From: Cohnella luojiensis
GTDB lineage: Bacteria; Bacillota; Bacilli; Paenibacillales; Paenibacillaceae
Length of the DNA stretch: 64,000 nucleotides
Assembly: GCF_004564235.1 (NCBI RefSeq)
Contig: NZ_SOMN01000006.1
Span: 103,352 to 167,351, forward strand
Reading direction: 5' to 3'
The notes below the pieces were generated by a model. That model was not told the origin of the DNA. It worked only from the letters and a program-made list of their open reading frames with translations, and made no database searches. The position numbers and the translations under genes were made by a program. Positions 18,653-28,254 of this stretch are shown piece after piece. Position 1 is the first letter of the stretch. Every line of letters starts with the position of its first letter.

Positions 18653-19783
18653 CTACAGCAGCGCTTTCAGCTTGCAAATGGCTTCTACGAAATAGTAATC
18701 TCCGTAGATCAATGCGCCGTTTTCAACTACGGCTCTTTTATAATCGCTGGGATGAAAAGCCGTCGTCCCGTTCGTGAGGATGCACTCGTCCGAATCGTCC
18801 CACACCGCGCACCGCTCCTCCAGCGCTTTCAAGATCAAGAAGGCGGATCTTAGATACAATGCTTGCTCCGCGTCCGGGGCCGCCTTGGCGATCTCGATTA
18901 AACCGCAAGCGGCAATCGCTCCCGCGCTGCTATCGAGCAGAGCGGAGTCGGCTGGTTGTCTATAATCGCACAGAGGCACGTACCCGCTAAATGGTAAACA
19001 GGATAACACGTAATGGGCGATTTTCTTCGCGGTATGCAGATATTCGGGCTTTTTCGTCCAATGATAGGTTTGCGCGAAACCGTAGATCGCCCAGCTCTGG
19101 CCTCTCGACCAGGAAGAACCGCTTTCGTAACCTTGTCCGCCAGGAGCTTCCAGCGCTTCACCGTTCGTTTCATCGAAGATCACGATATGATTGACCGAGC
19201 CGTCTCCCCTAACGAATTCCCTTATCGTCTTATCCGCGTGCATGATCCCTACATGCTTGAAACGCGCGTCCTTGCTTTGCTCGCTTGCCCAGAAGAGCAA
19301 GGGTATATTCATCATGCAGTCAATAATGGCCCAGCCCTGTTTATCCCCGTTCCAAGCGCGAATATACTCGCCCGCGATATTGCCTCGTGCGGATAAGACG
19401 CTTGCTGCGAGCATCGCCCGCTGTCTGGCCTTGGCATCCCCGGTTAATTCGTAATTCATTACGCTGGTCAACAACCACATAAATCCTGCGTCATGGTCCA
19501 ATCTATCGTATCCGTACAATACTTCATCCAACTTCTTCTCGATGCTTTGAGCGTATTCTTTGTACGTCTCAACCTTCGTTTCCCGGTACATATGCCACAA
19601 GATTCCCGTCCAGAACGAATTCGTCCACCAGGAATCCGAGTCTTGCCAATCGTCGTAAACGCCATTGCGAGTCGTATACGGCATACCGTCCTTGATCCGC
19701 TCCGATGTAATGGCGACCTTACCCGCGATCCGATCCCAAGTGTCTAGAATGAACGCTTTGTTTTCCAGCAGCAAATCTCGCAT
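18653..19783 (-). CDS. GH88 unsaturated glucuronyl hydrolase
   Basis: 376 residues, matching the roughly 377-residue Bacillus UGL enzymes. GH88 hydrolases remove the unsaturated uronic acid left by polysaccharide lyases. Expected catalytic residues are the Asp in LDHDAGFMW (Asp98) and Asp155 in AIIDCMMNIPLLFW; SSWSRGQSWAIYGF near 224 and ALIYGDYYF near the C-terminus are family signatures. No signal peptide, so it acts inside the cell. GH105 is the alternative family, but the IIDCMMN and HVGIMHADKT segments fit GH88 better. It is divergent from an AraC regulator and no lyase or transporter is adjacent. Confidence 0.9.
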   Translation of the reverse strand: MRDLLLENKAFILDTWDRIAGKVAITSERIKDGMPYTTRNGVYDDWQDSDSWWTNSFWTGILWHMYRETKVETYKEYAQSIEKKLDEVLYGYDRLDHDAGFMWLLTSVMNYELTGDAKARQRAMLAASVLSARGNIAGEYIRAWNGDKQGWAIIDCMMNIPLLFWASEQSKDARFKHVGIMHADKTIREFVRGDGSVNHIVIFDETNGEALEAPGGQGYESGSSWSRGQSWAIYGFAQTYHWTKKPEYLHTAKKIAHYVLSCLPFSGYVPLCDYRQPADSALLDSSAGAIAACGLIEIAKAAPDAEQALYLRSAFLILKALEERCAVWDDSDECILTNGTTAFHPSDYKRAVVENGALIYGDYYFVEAICKLKALL

Positions 19784-19964
19784 CCGTTACTCCCCCATAG
19801 GTTAAGTCGTTGAAAAATAAGATGACTTTCTAAGTAGAGTATAGATTCGATCGGGATCCGTAGATAGGGTAGATCTTGCGGTTTACTTTGCATATCTTGC
19901 TATTTCGCCTTGCTTTATGTGTTATACTCTCTTTGATTTTCAACGTAAAGGAGGGTGAATCTAC

Positions 19965-20807
19965 ATGAACGAGTTAATGGCCTCCATCAACTTAAATAAT
20001 GGCAATTTTACCTACTTGCACACGCTCACTAAGAGCCCGCACGATAACCAACATCACACTTACACGCAAGCTCGCTACGAGATCTATTATCTGATATCCG
20101 GCAACGTAGACTACCAAGTTGAAGACCAGACCTATACGCTCAGTCCCGGAGATCTTCTCATTATCAACAATAGGGAGATGCACCGTCCTTATTTTAATTC
20201 CGGCACGAGTTACGAACGGATCATCCTATTTTTTACACCCGAATTCTGCAGCCATTATCATGACGAGAGCTATCCCATTCTCCAATATTTCGAGCGCAAA
20301 AAACCCGGCAGCTTTAACCGTCTGCCGAGCAAGTTGGTCGAGCAAGAGCAGTTGGCCCGATACTTCATGGATATGGAAGAGTATCAAAGAAGCAATCATC
20401 CGGCAAAAAACGTCTTGATTGAACTAGCCTTTATCCAGCTGCTCATCCGCATGAATGAAGTCATCGCTTCCCACATCCATTCCTTCGAGCTCGAAGGCGA
20501 TTATCACTCCAAGATCGAGCAGATCGTCGCTTATCTTCACAATAACCTATATCGCCCGCTAACTCTTCAGCACATCGAAGACACCTTTTACATCAATCGC
20601 TATTATTTCTCGCACCTGTTCAAGAAAATGACCGGGTTGAGCTTCAAGCAATATATCATCCATAAACGCATCGCGAAGGCGATAGAACTATTGAAGCTTT
20701 CCGTTCCGCCTTCGGAGGTTTGCACGATGACCGGCTTCGAGGATTACTCGAATTTCTATAAGGCTTTCAAGAAGATTACGGGGGTATCTCCCGTGAAATA
20801 TAAATAG
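19965..20807 (+). CDS. AraC-family transcriptional regulator
   Basis: 280 residues. A cupin-like N-terminal half (YEIYYLISGNVDYQVEDQTY, then LLIINNREMHRPYF) is followed by a double HTH at about 185-280 (LQHIEDTFYINRYYFSHLFKK and PSEVCTMTGFEDYSNFYKAF). AAAGGAGGGTGA precedes the start. It is divergent from the GH88 gene, with a 180-bp shared region containing TATACT at 19923-19928 as a possible -10. It is the likely regulator of uronic-acid disaccharide use. Confidence 0.92.
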   Translation: MNELMASINLNNGNFTYLHTLTKSPHDNQHHTYTQARYEIYYLISGNVDYQVEDQTYTLSPGDLLIINNREMHRPYFNSGTSYERIILFFTPEFCSHYHDESYPILQYFERKKPGSFNRLPSKLVEQEQLARYFMDMEEYQRSNHPAKNVLIELAFIQLLIRMNEVIASHIHSFELEGDYHSKIEQIVAYLHNNLYRPLTLQHIEDTFYINRYYFSHLFKKMTGLSFKQYIIHKRIAKAIELLKLSVPPSEVCTMTGFEDYSNFYKAFKKITGVSPVKYK

Positions 20808-20845
20808 GATATTGGAATTACGCAAACCATTCGAATGTTTTTTCG

Positions 20846-21604
20846 CTACATGGTCCCTTGCCGAGCCCCTAAGTGATTGTCCAGCCAGTCTGCGAGCTCG
20901 CGAAATCCTTGCAAGGTGAAGGTGATGACCTGCTTCTCCGCTTTGTTGTCCGTTTCGATCACCAGCTTGTTCTCGCTTTCCGTGCAGACGACGGAGTATT
21001 CAACGATCCCTCCGTTCCTGTCTTCCTGCCATTGGCACATAAAACTGCTTACGAAGCTTTTCACTCTCCCATTCCCCCTATCGATATCCAGAGCGATTTG
21101 AGTCCCGGTATACGAGGTTGGCTCCTCTACCGGAGATCCTAGCAAATTCTCTTGCATTATTCCCGTCATCTCCGATTCGGGTTCCGTCATCTCCGATTCG
21201 GGTTCCGTTTCCTCCGCATCTAGTTGCATAGTTAAATAAGGCTCCGCGTATTTACGAATGACCTCCTGCAAGCGATTTTGATTAAAAGGCTTCATGATAT
21301 ACCCTTTGGCTCCGGCATCCATCGCCTCTAGGATCAGCTCCTTCTCGTTGCTAGCCGTACAGATCAGAATAACGGCTTCCGGATTAATCCCCAAGATGGC
21401 TTTAGTGGCTTCCGTGCCATTCATCTCGGGCATAGTCAGATCCATCATCACGACGTCCGGCCTCAACTCCTCGTACAAGCGTATAGCTTCTTTGCCGTTC
21501 GTTGCTTCGCCCGCTACTTCGTAACCAAACTCGCTTAGGCAATCGGTTGCCATCTTGCGCATAAAATTCGTGTCGTCTACGACTAAGAATCGATGAGCCA
21601 TCAT
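20846..21604 (-). CDS. CheY-like response regulator with unknown C-terminal domain
   Basis: About 252 residues from the ATG at 21604; an in-frame GTG at 21613 overlaps the AAAGGTGG ribosome site. The receiver domain spans about 1-125, with phospho-site Asp in VVMMDLTMPEMNG, a Thr in LICTASN and Lys in YIMKPFN. A Glu-rich linker contains a tandem 7-residue duplication (EPESEMT twice). The last ~95 residues (ALDIDRGNGRVKSFVSSFMC to the end) match nothing I recognise. No DNA-binding motif. As the last gene of the Tad pilus operon it probably tunes pilus output or pairs with the preceding ATPase. Confidence 0.85.
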   Translation of the reverse strand: MMAHRFLVVDDTNFMRKMATDCLSEFGYEVAGEATNGKEAIRLYEELRPDVVMMDLTMPEMNGTEATKAILGINPEAVILICTASNEKELILEAMDAGAKGYIMKPFNQNRLQEVIRKYAEPYLTMQLDAEETEPESEMTEPESEMTGIMQENLLGSPVEEPTSYTGTQIALDIDRGNGRVKSFVSSFMCQWQEDRNGGIVEYSVVCTESENKLVIETDNKAEKQVITFTLQGFRELADWLDNHLGARQGTM

Positions 21605-21622
21605 TTCGTCCACCTTTGGTTA

Positions 21623-23266
21623 TTATTTCAACGCAATTAGCGCTTCTTCGACAGTCGTGAGGCCTTCCCGCGCTTTCAGCAAGCCGTTGTGCAGCAAATC
21701 TTTGTGGCCATTCTGCAAAGCGTGCTTTTGGATATCCGCAATCGGTTTTCCTTGGGAGATTCGTTCGCGAATGGAGTCGTCTATCGTCAGCACTTCCTGA
21801 ATGGCGACATTTCCCCGGTATCCGGATTCCCCGCACGATCTGCAGCCTGCTCCGCGAATGACCGCCGGTTTTCCGCTCATCTGGGTGAAGATGAACGATC
21901 TGAAGTTTCCTATCGTTCCTTTTCCGGAGTTTTTGGCATCGTCTCTCGACACGAGATCAGCCGCTTCAAACCGGCGTATCTCCTCATCGCTCGCCGTTAC
22001 CGATTGCGCGCAATGCTTGCAAACCCTCCGCAATAGCCTTTGAGCCACGATACAATTAATTGACGAGGCTAGCAAATCCTTCTCGCGTACCATCGCCATT
22101 AATCGCCCCAACGTATCGAAGACATGACGAGCCGTCATCGTACCGACAATCTGCAATCCGAACCTGGATGCGGAGAGCGCCGTCTCGGCGGTATCCGCAT
22201 CCGCGATTCCGTCTACCAGAACCAGATCGGGCTTATGTCGCAGCGCGGCGCGCAGGGCCCGATCCATCGTTAAGCCCGTCTCTTCGTTAATCTCCACTTG
22301 CGTCAGAGAGGGCATTACTCTCGCGATTGGATTTTCCAGGCTGATGATTTTTCGGATCTTTTGTTTATTATGTTCGATCAGAGAGTAAGCGGTCGACGTT
22401 TTGCCTGCACCCGGCGGACCCGATACTAGCAATAGCCCCCCGGGATGCAGAAGAGCTTTCTCTACCTCTTTCAAATCGCTTTCGCCGAAATCAAGCTCAC
22501 TCAGCTTGAGGAGCGGGGAATAAGGATCCGATAACACCAAATAAAGACTCTCTCCATGATACGTCGGCAGCGTAGATACGCGAACCTCCAATGGTTTATG
22601 GTCGACGTCCGTCTCATAGCGTCCGGTTTGCGGGACGCTCCGGGTTTCTACCGTTAAACCTGCCAACCGTTTTATCCTTTCTATTAAGAGAGACTGTATC
22701 GACTTCGCTACCTGCCCGTGTTCTTCGAACGAATTGCCGATTCTGAACCGGACCTTTAATCCTTGGTCCGACGCTTCAAGATCGATGCCGGACGCCTTGC
22801 GTTCCATGCCTGCTTTCAATATGCTATTCAATTCTTCCGCGGACTCGTCCGTTCCGTAATAGCGAACGATCGCTTCGTCCATCTCCGAGCGGGTGGCGAT
22901 CATCGGAAGCACCCGGAGACCGGATACCATTTGAATTTGTTTGATCGCTTCATGGTCGAGGGGATCCAGCATGGCTACCCGAAGCCTCCCTCCGTCCCGA
23001 CCGACCGACAGGACGCGATGCTTGCGGGCAAGGGATTCCGGAATCAGATGGACGGAGGCGGGGTCGAAGGTCGTCTCCGACATCTTCACGACGGGCACGC
23101 CCAACTGAAACTCTAACGCTTCCGCCAACTGGCGTTCGCTGATGAATTGATTGGAAATCATGATTTCCCCTAGCTTCGCCGGAGTGCTCTGTTGCTCCTT
23201 CAGCGCCTGCTCGAGCTGCTCGTCCGTAATCAGACCGTTCATAATCAGAAGTTCGCCAATGCGCAT
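21623..23266 (-). CDS. Second, diverged GspE/PilB-like ATPase of the Tad locus
   Basis: 547 residues. An MshEN-type N-terminal domain (GELLIMNGLITDEQLEQALK) leads to a GspE-like ATPase core. The Walker A is altered (SGPPGAGKTS rather than GPTGSGKT). The Asp-box/Walker B region reads LVLVDGIADADTAE where VGEIRDxETA is expected, so the usual Glu is missing. The His-box TLHTN is replaced by TMTARHV. Two zinc-type CxxC pairs remain (RRVCKHCA and GCRSCGESGYRG). It follows TadC and precedes the CheY-like gene. It may be regulatory or weakly active rather than the main motor, which is CpaF. Confidence 0.87.
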   Translation of the reverse strand: MRIGELLIMNGLITDEQLEQALKEQQSTPAKLGEIMISNQFISERQLAEALEFQLGVPVVKMSETTFDPASVHLIPESLARKHRVLSVGRDGGRLRVAMLDPLDHEAIKQIQMVSGLRVLPMIATRSEMDEAIVRYYGTDESAEELNSILKAGMERKASGIDLEASDQGLKVRFRIGNSFEEHGQVAKSIQSLLIERIKRLAGLTVETRSVPQTGRYETDVDHKPLEVRVSTLPTYHGESLYLVLSDPYSPLLKLSELDFGESDLKEVEKALLHPGGLLLVSGPPGAGKTSTAYSLIEHNKQKIRKIISLENPIARVMPSLTQVEINEETGLTMDRALRAALRHKPDLVLVDGIADADTAETALSASRFGLQIVGTMTARHVFDTLGRLMAMVREKDLLASSINCIVAQRLLRRVCKHCAQSVTASDEEIRRFEAADLVSRDDAKNSGKGTIGNFRSFIFTQMSGKPAVIRGAGCRSCGESGYRGNVAIQEVLTIDDSIRERISQGKPIADIQKHALQNGHKDLLHNGLLKAREGLTTVEEALIALK

Positions 23267-23317
23267 AATGCCCTCCTTTTAATATTGCGGAACAGCGGAT
23301 ATTGCCTATGAATCTAT

Positions 23318-24244
23318 TTACTTGGAAAACGTCTCTATGATTTGGATAACGGCTGGACCGAGCAGGACGATAAACAAGCTCGGAAATATGAACAATACCA
23401 GAGGAAACAGCATCTTGATCGGAGCCTTCATCGCTTCCTCTTCGGCTCGTTGCTTGCGCCTTTCACGCACCTCATGCGACTGTACCCGAAGTACCTGCAC
23501 CATCCCGATTCCGAGTTTTTCCGCTTGCAGGATACTGCTGATCAGTACTTTGAGTTCATCCAGCACGAGCCGTTCTTTGACTCCGGTGAGCGCCTCCCGC
23601 CTCGTCTTGCCCAGCCGAATTTCTTCGAGACAGCGCCGAAACTCTCCCGCCAGCACTCCTTCTTTTTTGGAAATGAGCTTGCTTAATGCGGCGTCGAAAC
23701 CGAGGCCGGCCTCCAGGCTGACGGTCAGCAAATCCAGCACGTCCGGCAGCTCCTTCAGCGCAAGCCGGCAACGGGCTTTCGATTTCAATTTCAGATAGTA
23801 ACCCGGAAGGACGATCGCAATAATAAATCCGACAAGCACGATCAGAACGGATATGCCAAATCCGGCGTTTAATAGGGTAGCGTAAAATGCCGACAAGCCC
23901 GCAATCGCGACAAGCAGCGTCAGCTGCGCGATCCGGTAATCGATCGGAGACATACCGAAAGGCTGCCCGGCTTGCAGCAATCTGAGCTCGATCCTAGCAA
24001 CCTGACGCTCTTCCATAGTCCGCCTGAACCCGCGGCGGAATTCCTTCCATACCGGAAACATCAAGCGTCGCAGCAGAGATCCTTCCCGCTCAGCAGCAGG
24101 CTCGGACAATGCCGGCAAACTCGATTCAACGCTGCCTGTAATATGGGCAAGTCGCCGTTTGAGCCTTTTGAGCCGTTCTTCCCGAAGCACGAAGAACGAG
24201 TAAATCGTCAACGTGACCGTCATACAAAAAGCTGCGTACAGCAT
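23318..24244 (-). CDS. tadC: TadC, Tad pilus inner-membrane platform protein
   Basis: 308 residues of the GspF-like (T2SSF) fold. The N-terminal membrane helix lies at 1-20, paired helices near 105-150, and a C-terminal helix MLFPLVLFIFPSLFIVLLGP at about 277-296. The cytoplasmic core includes LPDVLDLLTVSLEAGLGFDA and LGIGMVQVLRVQS. It lies 4 bp downstream of tadB. With TadB it anchors pilus assembly in the membrane. Confidence 0.9.
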   Translation of the reverse strand: MLYAAFCMTVTLTIYSFFVLREERLKRLKRRLAHITGSVESSLPALSEPAAEREGSLLRRLMFPVWKEFRRGFRRTMEERQVARIELRLLQAGQPFGMSPIDYRIAQLTLLVAIAGLSAFYATLLNAGFGISVLIVLVGFIIAIVLPGYYLKLKSKARCRLALKELPDVLDLLTVSLEAGLGFDAALSKLISKKEGVLAGEFRRCLEEIRLGKTRREALTGVKERLVLDELKVLISSILQAEKLGIGMVQVLRVQSHEVRERRKQRAEEEAMKAPIKMLFPLVLFIFPSLFIVLLGPAVIQIIETFSK

Positions 24245-24248
24245 TCGC

Positions 24249-25211
24249 TTACACCTCGATCGTCGTGATTTTACGGATGAAAATAAACCCGATCACACCG
24301 GATACCAGACCGGCTGCCAGCATTCCGATTCCAATGGGATGATTGAAGAGCGATCCGATATACTCAGGCTCGATCATATAGAGGAGAATACCGAGCACGA
24401 AGGGCAACAATCCGATTACGATACCGGACAACCGTCCTTGCGCGGTCAACGTAACGACCTGTCGTTGAATGCGGCTGCGGTCGCGAATGGTTTGCACGAT
24501 CGTTTCAAGAATGATCGCAAGGTTGCCGCCGATTTGGCGTTGGATCAAGATCGCCTGGATCATCAGGTCAAGATCCTCGCTTGGCATCCGTTCTTTCCAT
24601 TCGGTGAGCGCATCCTCCATGGTCGTGCCGTACTGCATCTCTTTCAGCACGACTTCCGCTTCCTCCCGCACCGGTCCCTCGGACTCGTCAACGACGGTTT
24701 TCAGCGCCTGGGCAAAGCTGAAGCCGGCGCGCAGCGAACCGATCACAGTCGTCAGCATGTCCAGAAGCCCTTCGTTAAAAGCATGGACCCGCGCTCGCCG
24801 CTTCCTTCCGATCCACCAACGCGGCAGAATAAACCCGACAACCGCTCCAACAGGAAGCAGGAGCAGCTGATCGAATAGCAGATAACCGACCCCTGCGCAC
24901 AAGGCAGTGCTGATCCATTGGAACAGCACGTATTCTTCCGGTTTCAGCGGTACTCCGGATAGGCGGAGCATCGTCTCAAGACGCGTGCTTCCCTTTTTGG
25001 TCAGTACCTTTTCGCGAACCGTCTGCTTGTACATTTGCATGCGGACAAGGAGACTGAACTTTTTACGGTTTAGCTGCTTCTTGTCGTTGAGCTCCAAAAA
25101 ACGGTTCAACCGTTTCTCCATCCGCTTATTGGACAAGAACAACAGCTGCAGCACCGCGGAAAACAGCAGGTAACTGCTCATCGCGAACATGCCCACGATG
25201 ATCCAGATCAT
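24249..25211 (-). CDS. tadB: TadB, Tad pilus inner-membrane platform protein
   Basis: 320 residues, the second GspF-like protein. The core helix signature is LLDMLTTVIGSLRAGFSFAQ followed by MEDALTEWKERMPSEDLDLM and QRQIGGNLAIILETIVQTIRDR. Membrane helices sit at the N-terminus, near 110-130 and twice at the C-terminus. GAGGAGTGA precedes the start, 4 bp after cpaF. It acts with TadC. Confidence 0.92.
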   Translation of the reverse strand: MIWIIVGMFAMSSYLLFSAVLQLLFLSNKRMEKRLNRFLELNDKKQLNRKKFSLLVRMQMYKQTVREKVLTKKGSTRLETMLRLSGVPLKPEEYVLFQWISTALCAGVGYLLFDQLLLLPVGAVVGFILPRWWIGRKRRARVHAFNEGLLDMLTTVIGSLRAGFSFAQALKTVVDESEGPVREEAEVVLKEMQYGTTMEDALTEWKERMPSEDLDLMIQAILIQRQIGGNLAIILETIVQTIRDRSRIQRQVVTLTAQGRLSGIVIGLLPFVLGILLYMIEPEYIGSLFNHPIGIGMLAAGLVSGVIGFIFIRKITTIEV

Positions 25212-25215
25212 AGCT

Positions 25216-26637
25216 TCACTCCTCTTCGATGAACACGGACGCCGGAATATGAATGCCGGAGGTTTCCAGCCGTTCGTAATATTTGGGGCGCACGCCGGTA
25301 GGCAACAGCTTGCCGATGATTTTACCGCGTTCGTCGACGCCCGTTTGCCGGAAGGCGAAAATATCCTGCAGAACGATGACGTCGCCTTCCATCCCCTGCA
25401 CTTCGGTGATGTTCGTAATTTTACGCGTTCCGTCCTTTAGTCTGGACTGCTGGATGATCAAGTCGATCGCTCCGGCGATTTGCTCGCGAATCGCCCTGAC
25501 CGGCAGCTCTATGCCGCCCATAAGTACCATCGTCTCGAGGCGCGAGATCATGTCCCGCGGGCTGTTCGAGTGTCCCGTCGCGAGCGAACCGTCGTGGCCG
25601 GTATTCATCGCCTGCAGCATGTCGAGCGCCTCGCCGCCGCGCACCTCCCCGATCACGATGCGCTCAGGACGCATCCGCAGCGAGTTGCGCACGAGATCGC
25701 GGATGGTAATCGCCCCTTTGCCTTCGATGTTCGGAGGGCGGGATTCCAGCGAGACGACATGCTCCTGCGACAGCTGCAGCTCGGCGGCATCCTCGATCGT
25801 GACGATCCTCTCGTCACTCGGAATGAACGACGACAGAACGTTGAGCGATGTTGTTTTTCCGGAGCCCGTTCCGCCGCTAACGAAGATGTTCAGCCTGGCT
25901 TTAACGCAAGCTTCCAGAAAAATCGCCATGTCGCGGGTAAGGGTGCCGAAGTCGATGAGATTGTCGATCGTGAACGGTTCCTTGGAAAATTTCCGGATCG
26001 TGATCGTCGGTCCTTTGAGAGCAAGCGGCGGAATGATGACGTTCACGCGCGATCCGTCAGGCAGCCGGGCATCGACCATAGGGCTGCTTTCGTCGACGCG
26101 GCGGCCAATCGGCGATACGATTTTCTCAATAATGTTCATGACGTGCTCGTCATCGCGGAACTGAACGTAGGACAGTTCGATTTTTCCGTCGCGCTCTACA
26201 TAAACTTGGTTGGGACCGTTAACCATGACCTCGCTTATTTCCGGATCAAGCAGCAGCGGATTGATCGGGCCGAAACCCGTCAGATCGTGAATAAGCTCGT
26301 CGACCACTTTTTTCCGGTCTACTTTGCCCCGAAACGATTCGTCCTCCGTAATCAACTGGATCGCCATTGCGTCGATCTTGGGAAGGACGGCCTCGACGTC
26401 CCCGTCCTTCAAATCGTTCAAAATTTGCTTGTGAAGCTTGTTTTTGAGTTCCTGATGCTTGGAGATCTGCCCCGGCTGTTCTTTGGGACGAGGGTCGGTG
26501 CCGCGGATTTGCCTGAATGTCGTCAATAAGTCTTTCTTCGGCGCTATCGGTTGTTGTGCGCCTTCCGCCGATTCGTTAGAAGCGTCTTCGGTTCCTGCTT
26601 GAACCGATTTGGCTTGAACCTTGTCTAGAAGACTCAT
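25216..26637 (-). CDS. cpaF: CpaF/TadA pilus assembly ATPase
   Basis: 473 residues. A divergent N-terminal part is followed by the T2SSE/VirB11-like domain. Walker A is SGGTGSGKTTSLNVL (about 258-272); Asp box and Walker B read IVTIEDAAELQL and ERIVIGEVRGGEALDM; the His-box region is MNTGHDGSLATGHSNSP. All catalytic motifs are intact, so this is the motor of pilus assembly. It shares 4 bp with cpaE upstream, and AGAGGAGG precedes its ATG. Confidence 0.95.
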   Translation of the reverse strand: MSLLDKVQAKSVQAGTEDASNESAEGAQQPIAPKKDLLTTFRQIRGTDPRPKEQPGQISKHQELKNKLHKQILNDLKDGDVEAVLPKIDAMAIQLITEDESFRGKVDRKKVVDELIHDLTGFGPINPLLLDPEISEVMVNGPNQVYVERDGKIELSYVQFRDDEHVMNIIEKIVSPIGRRVDESSPMVDARLPDGSRVNVIIPPLALKGPTITIRKFSKEPFTIDNLIDFGTLTRDMAIFLEACVKARLNIFVSGGTGSGKTTSLNVLSSFIPSDERIVTIEDAAELQLSQEHVVSLESRPPNIEGKGAITIRDLVRNSLRMRPERIVIGEVRGGEALDMLQAMNTGHDGSLATGHSNSPRDMISRLETMVLMGGIELPVRAIREQIAGAIDLIIQQSRLKDGTRKITNITEVQGMEGDVIVLQDIFAFRQTGVDERGKIIGKLLPTGVRPKYYERLETSGIHIPASVFIEEE

Positions 26638-27473
26638 AGGTGGCCTCCTCTATGGAACAGTTGCTTTATGAATGAGTTCTGTTTCGGTTTAAACAACGAA
26701 ATCTCGCGTCGCGAGATGAGCTGCTCCGCCATTTTGAAAACCGCCTTCGCAAGATCGGATTTCGCTTGGTTTGACACGAAAGGAATTCCGATGTTAAGCG
26801 ACTGCGCTACCAAATGGAATTCGTTCGGAATATATATCGATGTATCGAAACCGAGAATGTCCGGCACATCCGCCGCCTTGATGACGCTCTCCATCGTGGC
26901 CCGATTGATGACCAGGTGTGTTTTGTTCCGGTAACCAAGCACATCAAGCGTATCCAGCATTAGCTTCGTATTCTTGATGGCTGTCATTTCGAGTGTCGTG
27001 ACCACGAATATTTGATCGGCTTTCTCAATGAATTGCAACGTATTCTCCGGCAGACCGGCGCCGGTATCGACGATGAGGTAGTCTTGCTGAGACAGGAGCA
27101 AATCACATACGCGGTCGATAATGTTCGCCTTGATCATATCGGCGAATTCCGGCCGTTCCGGCGCTGCAAGTACCTTCACTCCGCTGTTATGATGAATGAG
27201 GAAGCCTGCCAGCGCGAAACGGTCCATCGAATCGATATCCGCAACGATGTCTTTGATGCTAAAAGTCGGATGCAGATCAAGCGCAAGCGCGACATCGCCG
27301 AATTGGAAATCGCCGTCCATCACGCTGATCTGAATGTTTTTCTTCGTCAGCGCGACGGCCAGATTGACTGCCAGCGCCGTTTTCCCGATTCCGCCTTTAG
27401 CGCCGCAGACGACGATCATTTCGCCTCTTTTTCCGCCTGGCTGCTCTTCATTCATCCTGTCCGCGTGGTTCAT
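26634..27473 (-). CDS. cpaE: CpaE/TadZ MinD-like localisation ATPase
   Basis: 279 residues. MinD/ParA-type deviant Walker A CGAKGGIGKTALAVNLA at about 23-39, then DGDFQFGDVALALDL and YLIVDTGAGLPENTLQF. It lacks the long N-terminal receiver domain of Caulobacter CpaE, as in many Gram-positive versions. It places or counts Tad machines at the membrane. It overlaps cpaF by 4 bp. Confidence 0.92.
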   Translation of the reverse strand: MNHADRMNEEQPGGKRGEMIVVCGAKGGIGKTALAVNLAVALTKKNIQISVMDGDFQFGDVALALDLHPTFSIKDIVADIDSMDRFALAGFLIHHNSGVKVLAAPERPEFADMIKANIIDRVCDLLLSQQDYLIVDTGAGLPENTLQFIEKADQIFVVTTLEMTAIKNTKLMLDTLDVLGYRNKTHLVINRATMESVIKAADVPDILGFDTSIYIPNEFHLVAQSLNIGIPFVSNQAKSDLAKAVFKMAEQLISRREISLFKPKQNSFIKQLFHRGGHL

Positions 27474-27519
27474 TGCCTTTTCCTCCCGTACCTGATTCCG
27501 TATTTCCGCTTTCAGGCGC

Positions 27520-28230
27520 TTACTTTTGCGTCTGCGTCTGTTCCTTCTCCTGATCTTTCACGATACGGCTGTGCAGCATCAGACCCACCGTTGCATCCGA
27601 GTCCTCATCGGCGTTAATGGCCGTTACCCCGTCCTCCGGCATCAACTCCAAAGTAACCTGAGCGTATTCCACATGGGGAGTTTCCGACTCTGCCTCTACC
27701 ATCCGCCTTCCGATTGCGAGAACATGAACTTTCTCTAAAATGACTTGGGAAAGCAGCTTGTCAGTCACTTTGTCCTTTTTGGAATACACGACATCGACGA
27801 AGTCGCCAGGTTCGATGAGATTCGATACGGACTGTACGATGTTGACCCCGATCGATACCGCCCGATAACCGTCCCGCACTTTCTTGGAGACGAACATCGC
27901 CTCCTCCTTCTGGTCCTTCAGGTGGTTAGGGAGAAGCACTTCGCCAGCCGCCAAATTCGCAGCCGCGATTTTGCCTTCCGCATCTTTCTGGTTTTTCAAT
28001 GCTTGCGCATGCGCGCCGCTTTCCGGAATTTGCAAGATCTCCAGCATCCCGGGGGAAATTTTCGTATTTTCGCGGATTTCCTGTTTCACCGCCACCACAT
28101 TGACAAGTTTATCGTTCTTGAATGCCGGGGCCTCTTTATACTGTTTCATGTAATTGAAGAATAGCACGGTCGTGACGATTCCCATCAGCAGCGCCGCTAT
28201 CAATATGAGTTTTGATCTCATCGGTGTCAC
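27520..28230 (-). CDS. cpaB: CpaB/RcpC-like Tad pilus protein
   Basis: 236 residues: an N-terminal membrane anchor at about 6-26 (LILIAALLMGIVTTVLFF), a SAF domain at about 45-110 (VVAVKQEIRENTKISPGML, LAAGEVLLPNHLKD), and the RcpC core (AVSIGVNIVQSVSNLIEPGDFVD). In Gram-negatives CpaB works with the outer-membrane pore; in this monoderm it is presumably a wall-side scaffold (inference). Confidence 0.9.
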   Translation of the reverse strand: MTPMRSKLILIAALLMGIVTTVLFFNYMKQYKEAPAFKNDKLVNVVAVKQEIRENTKISPGMLEILQIPESGAHAQALKNQKDAEGKIAAANLAAGEVLLPNHLKDQKEEAMFVSKKVRDGYRAVSIGVNIVQSVSNLIEPGDFVDVVYSKKDKVTDKLLSQVILEKVHVLAIGRRMVEAESETPHVEYAQVTLELMPEDGVTAINADEDSDATVGLMLHSRIVKDQEKEQTQTQK

Positions 28231-28254
28231 CTGTCCTAAGCAGAAAATGTGTAA

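Noticed and set aside
25480..26529. Long plus-strand frames over cpaF and over the dehydratase gene at 10241-10888.
   Set aside because: They lie antisense to genes with full motif support and have Arg/His-rich, non-protein-like composition.
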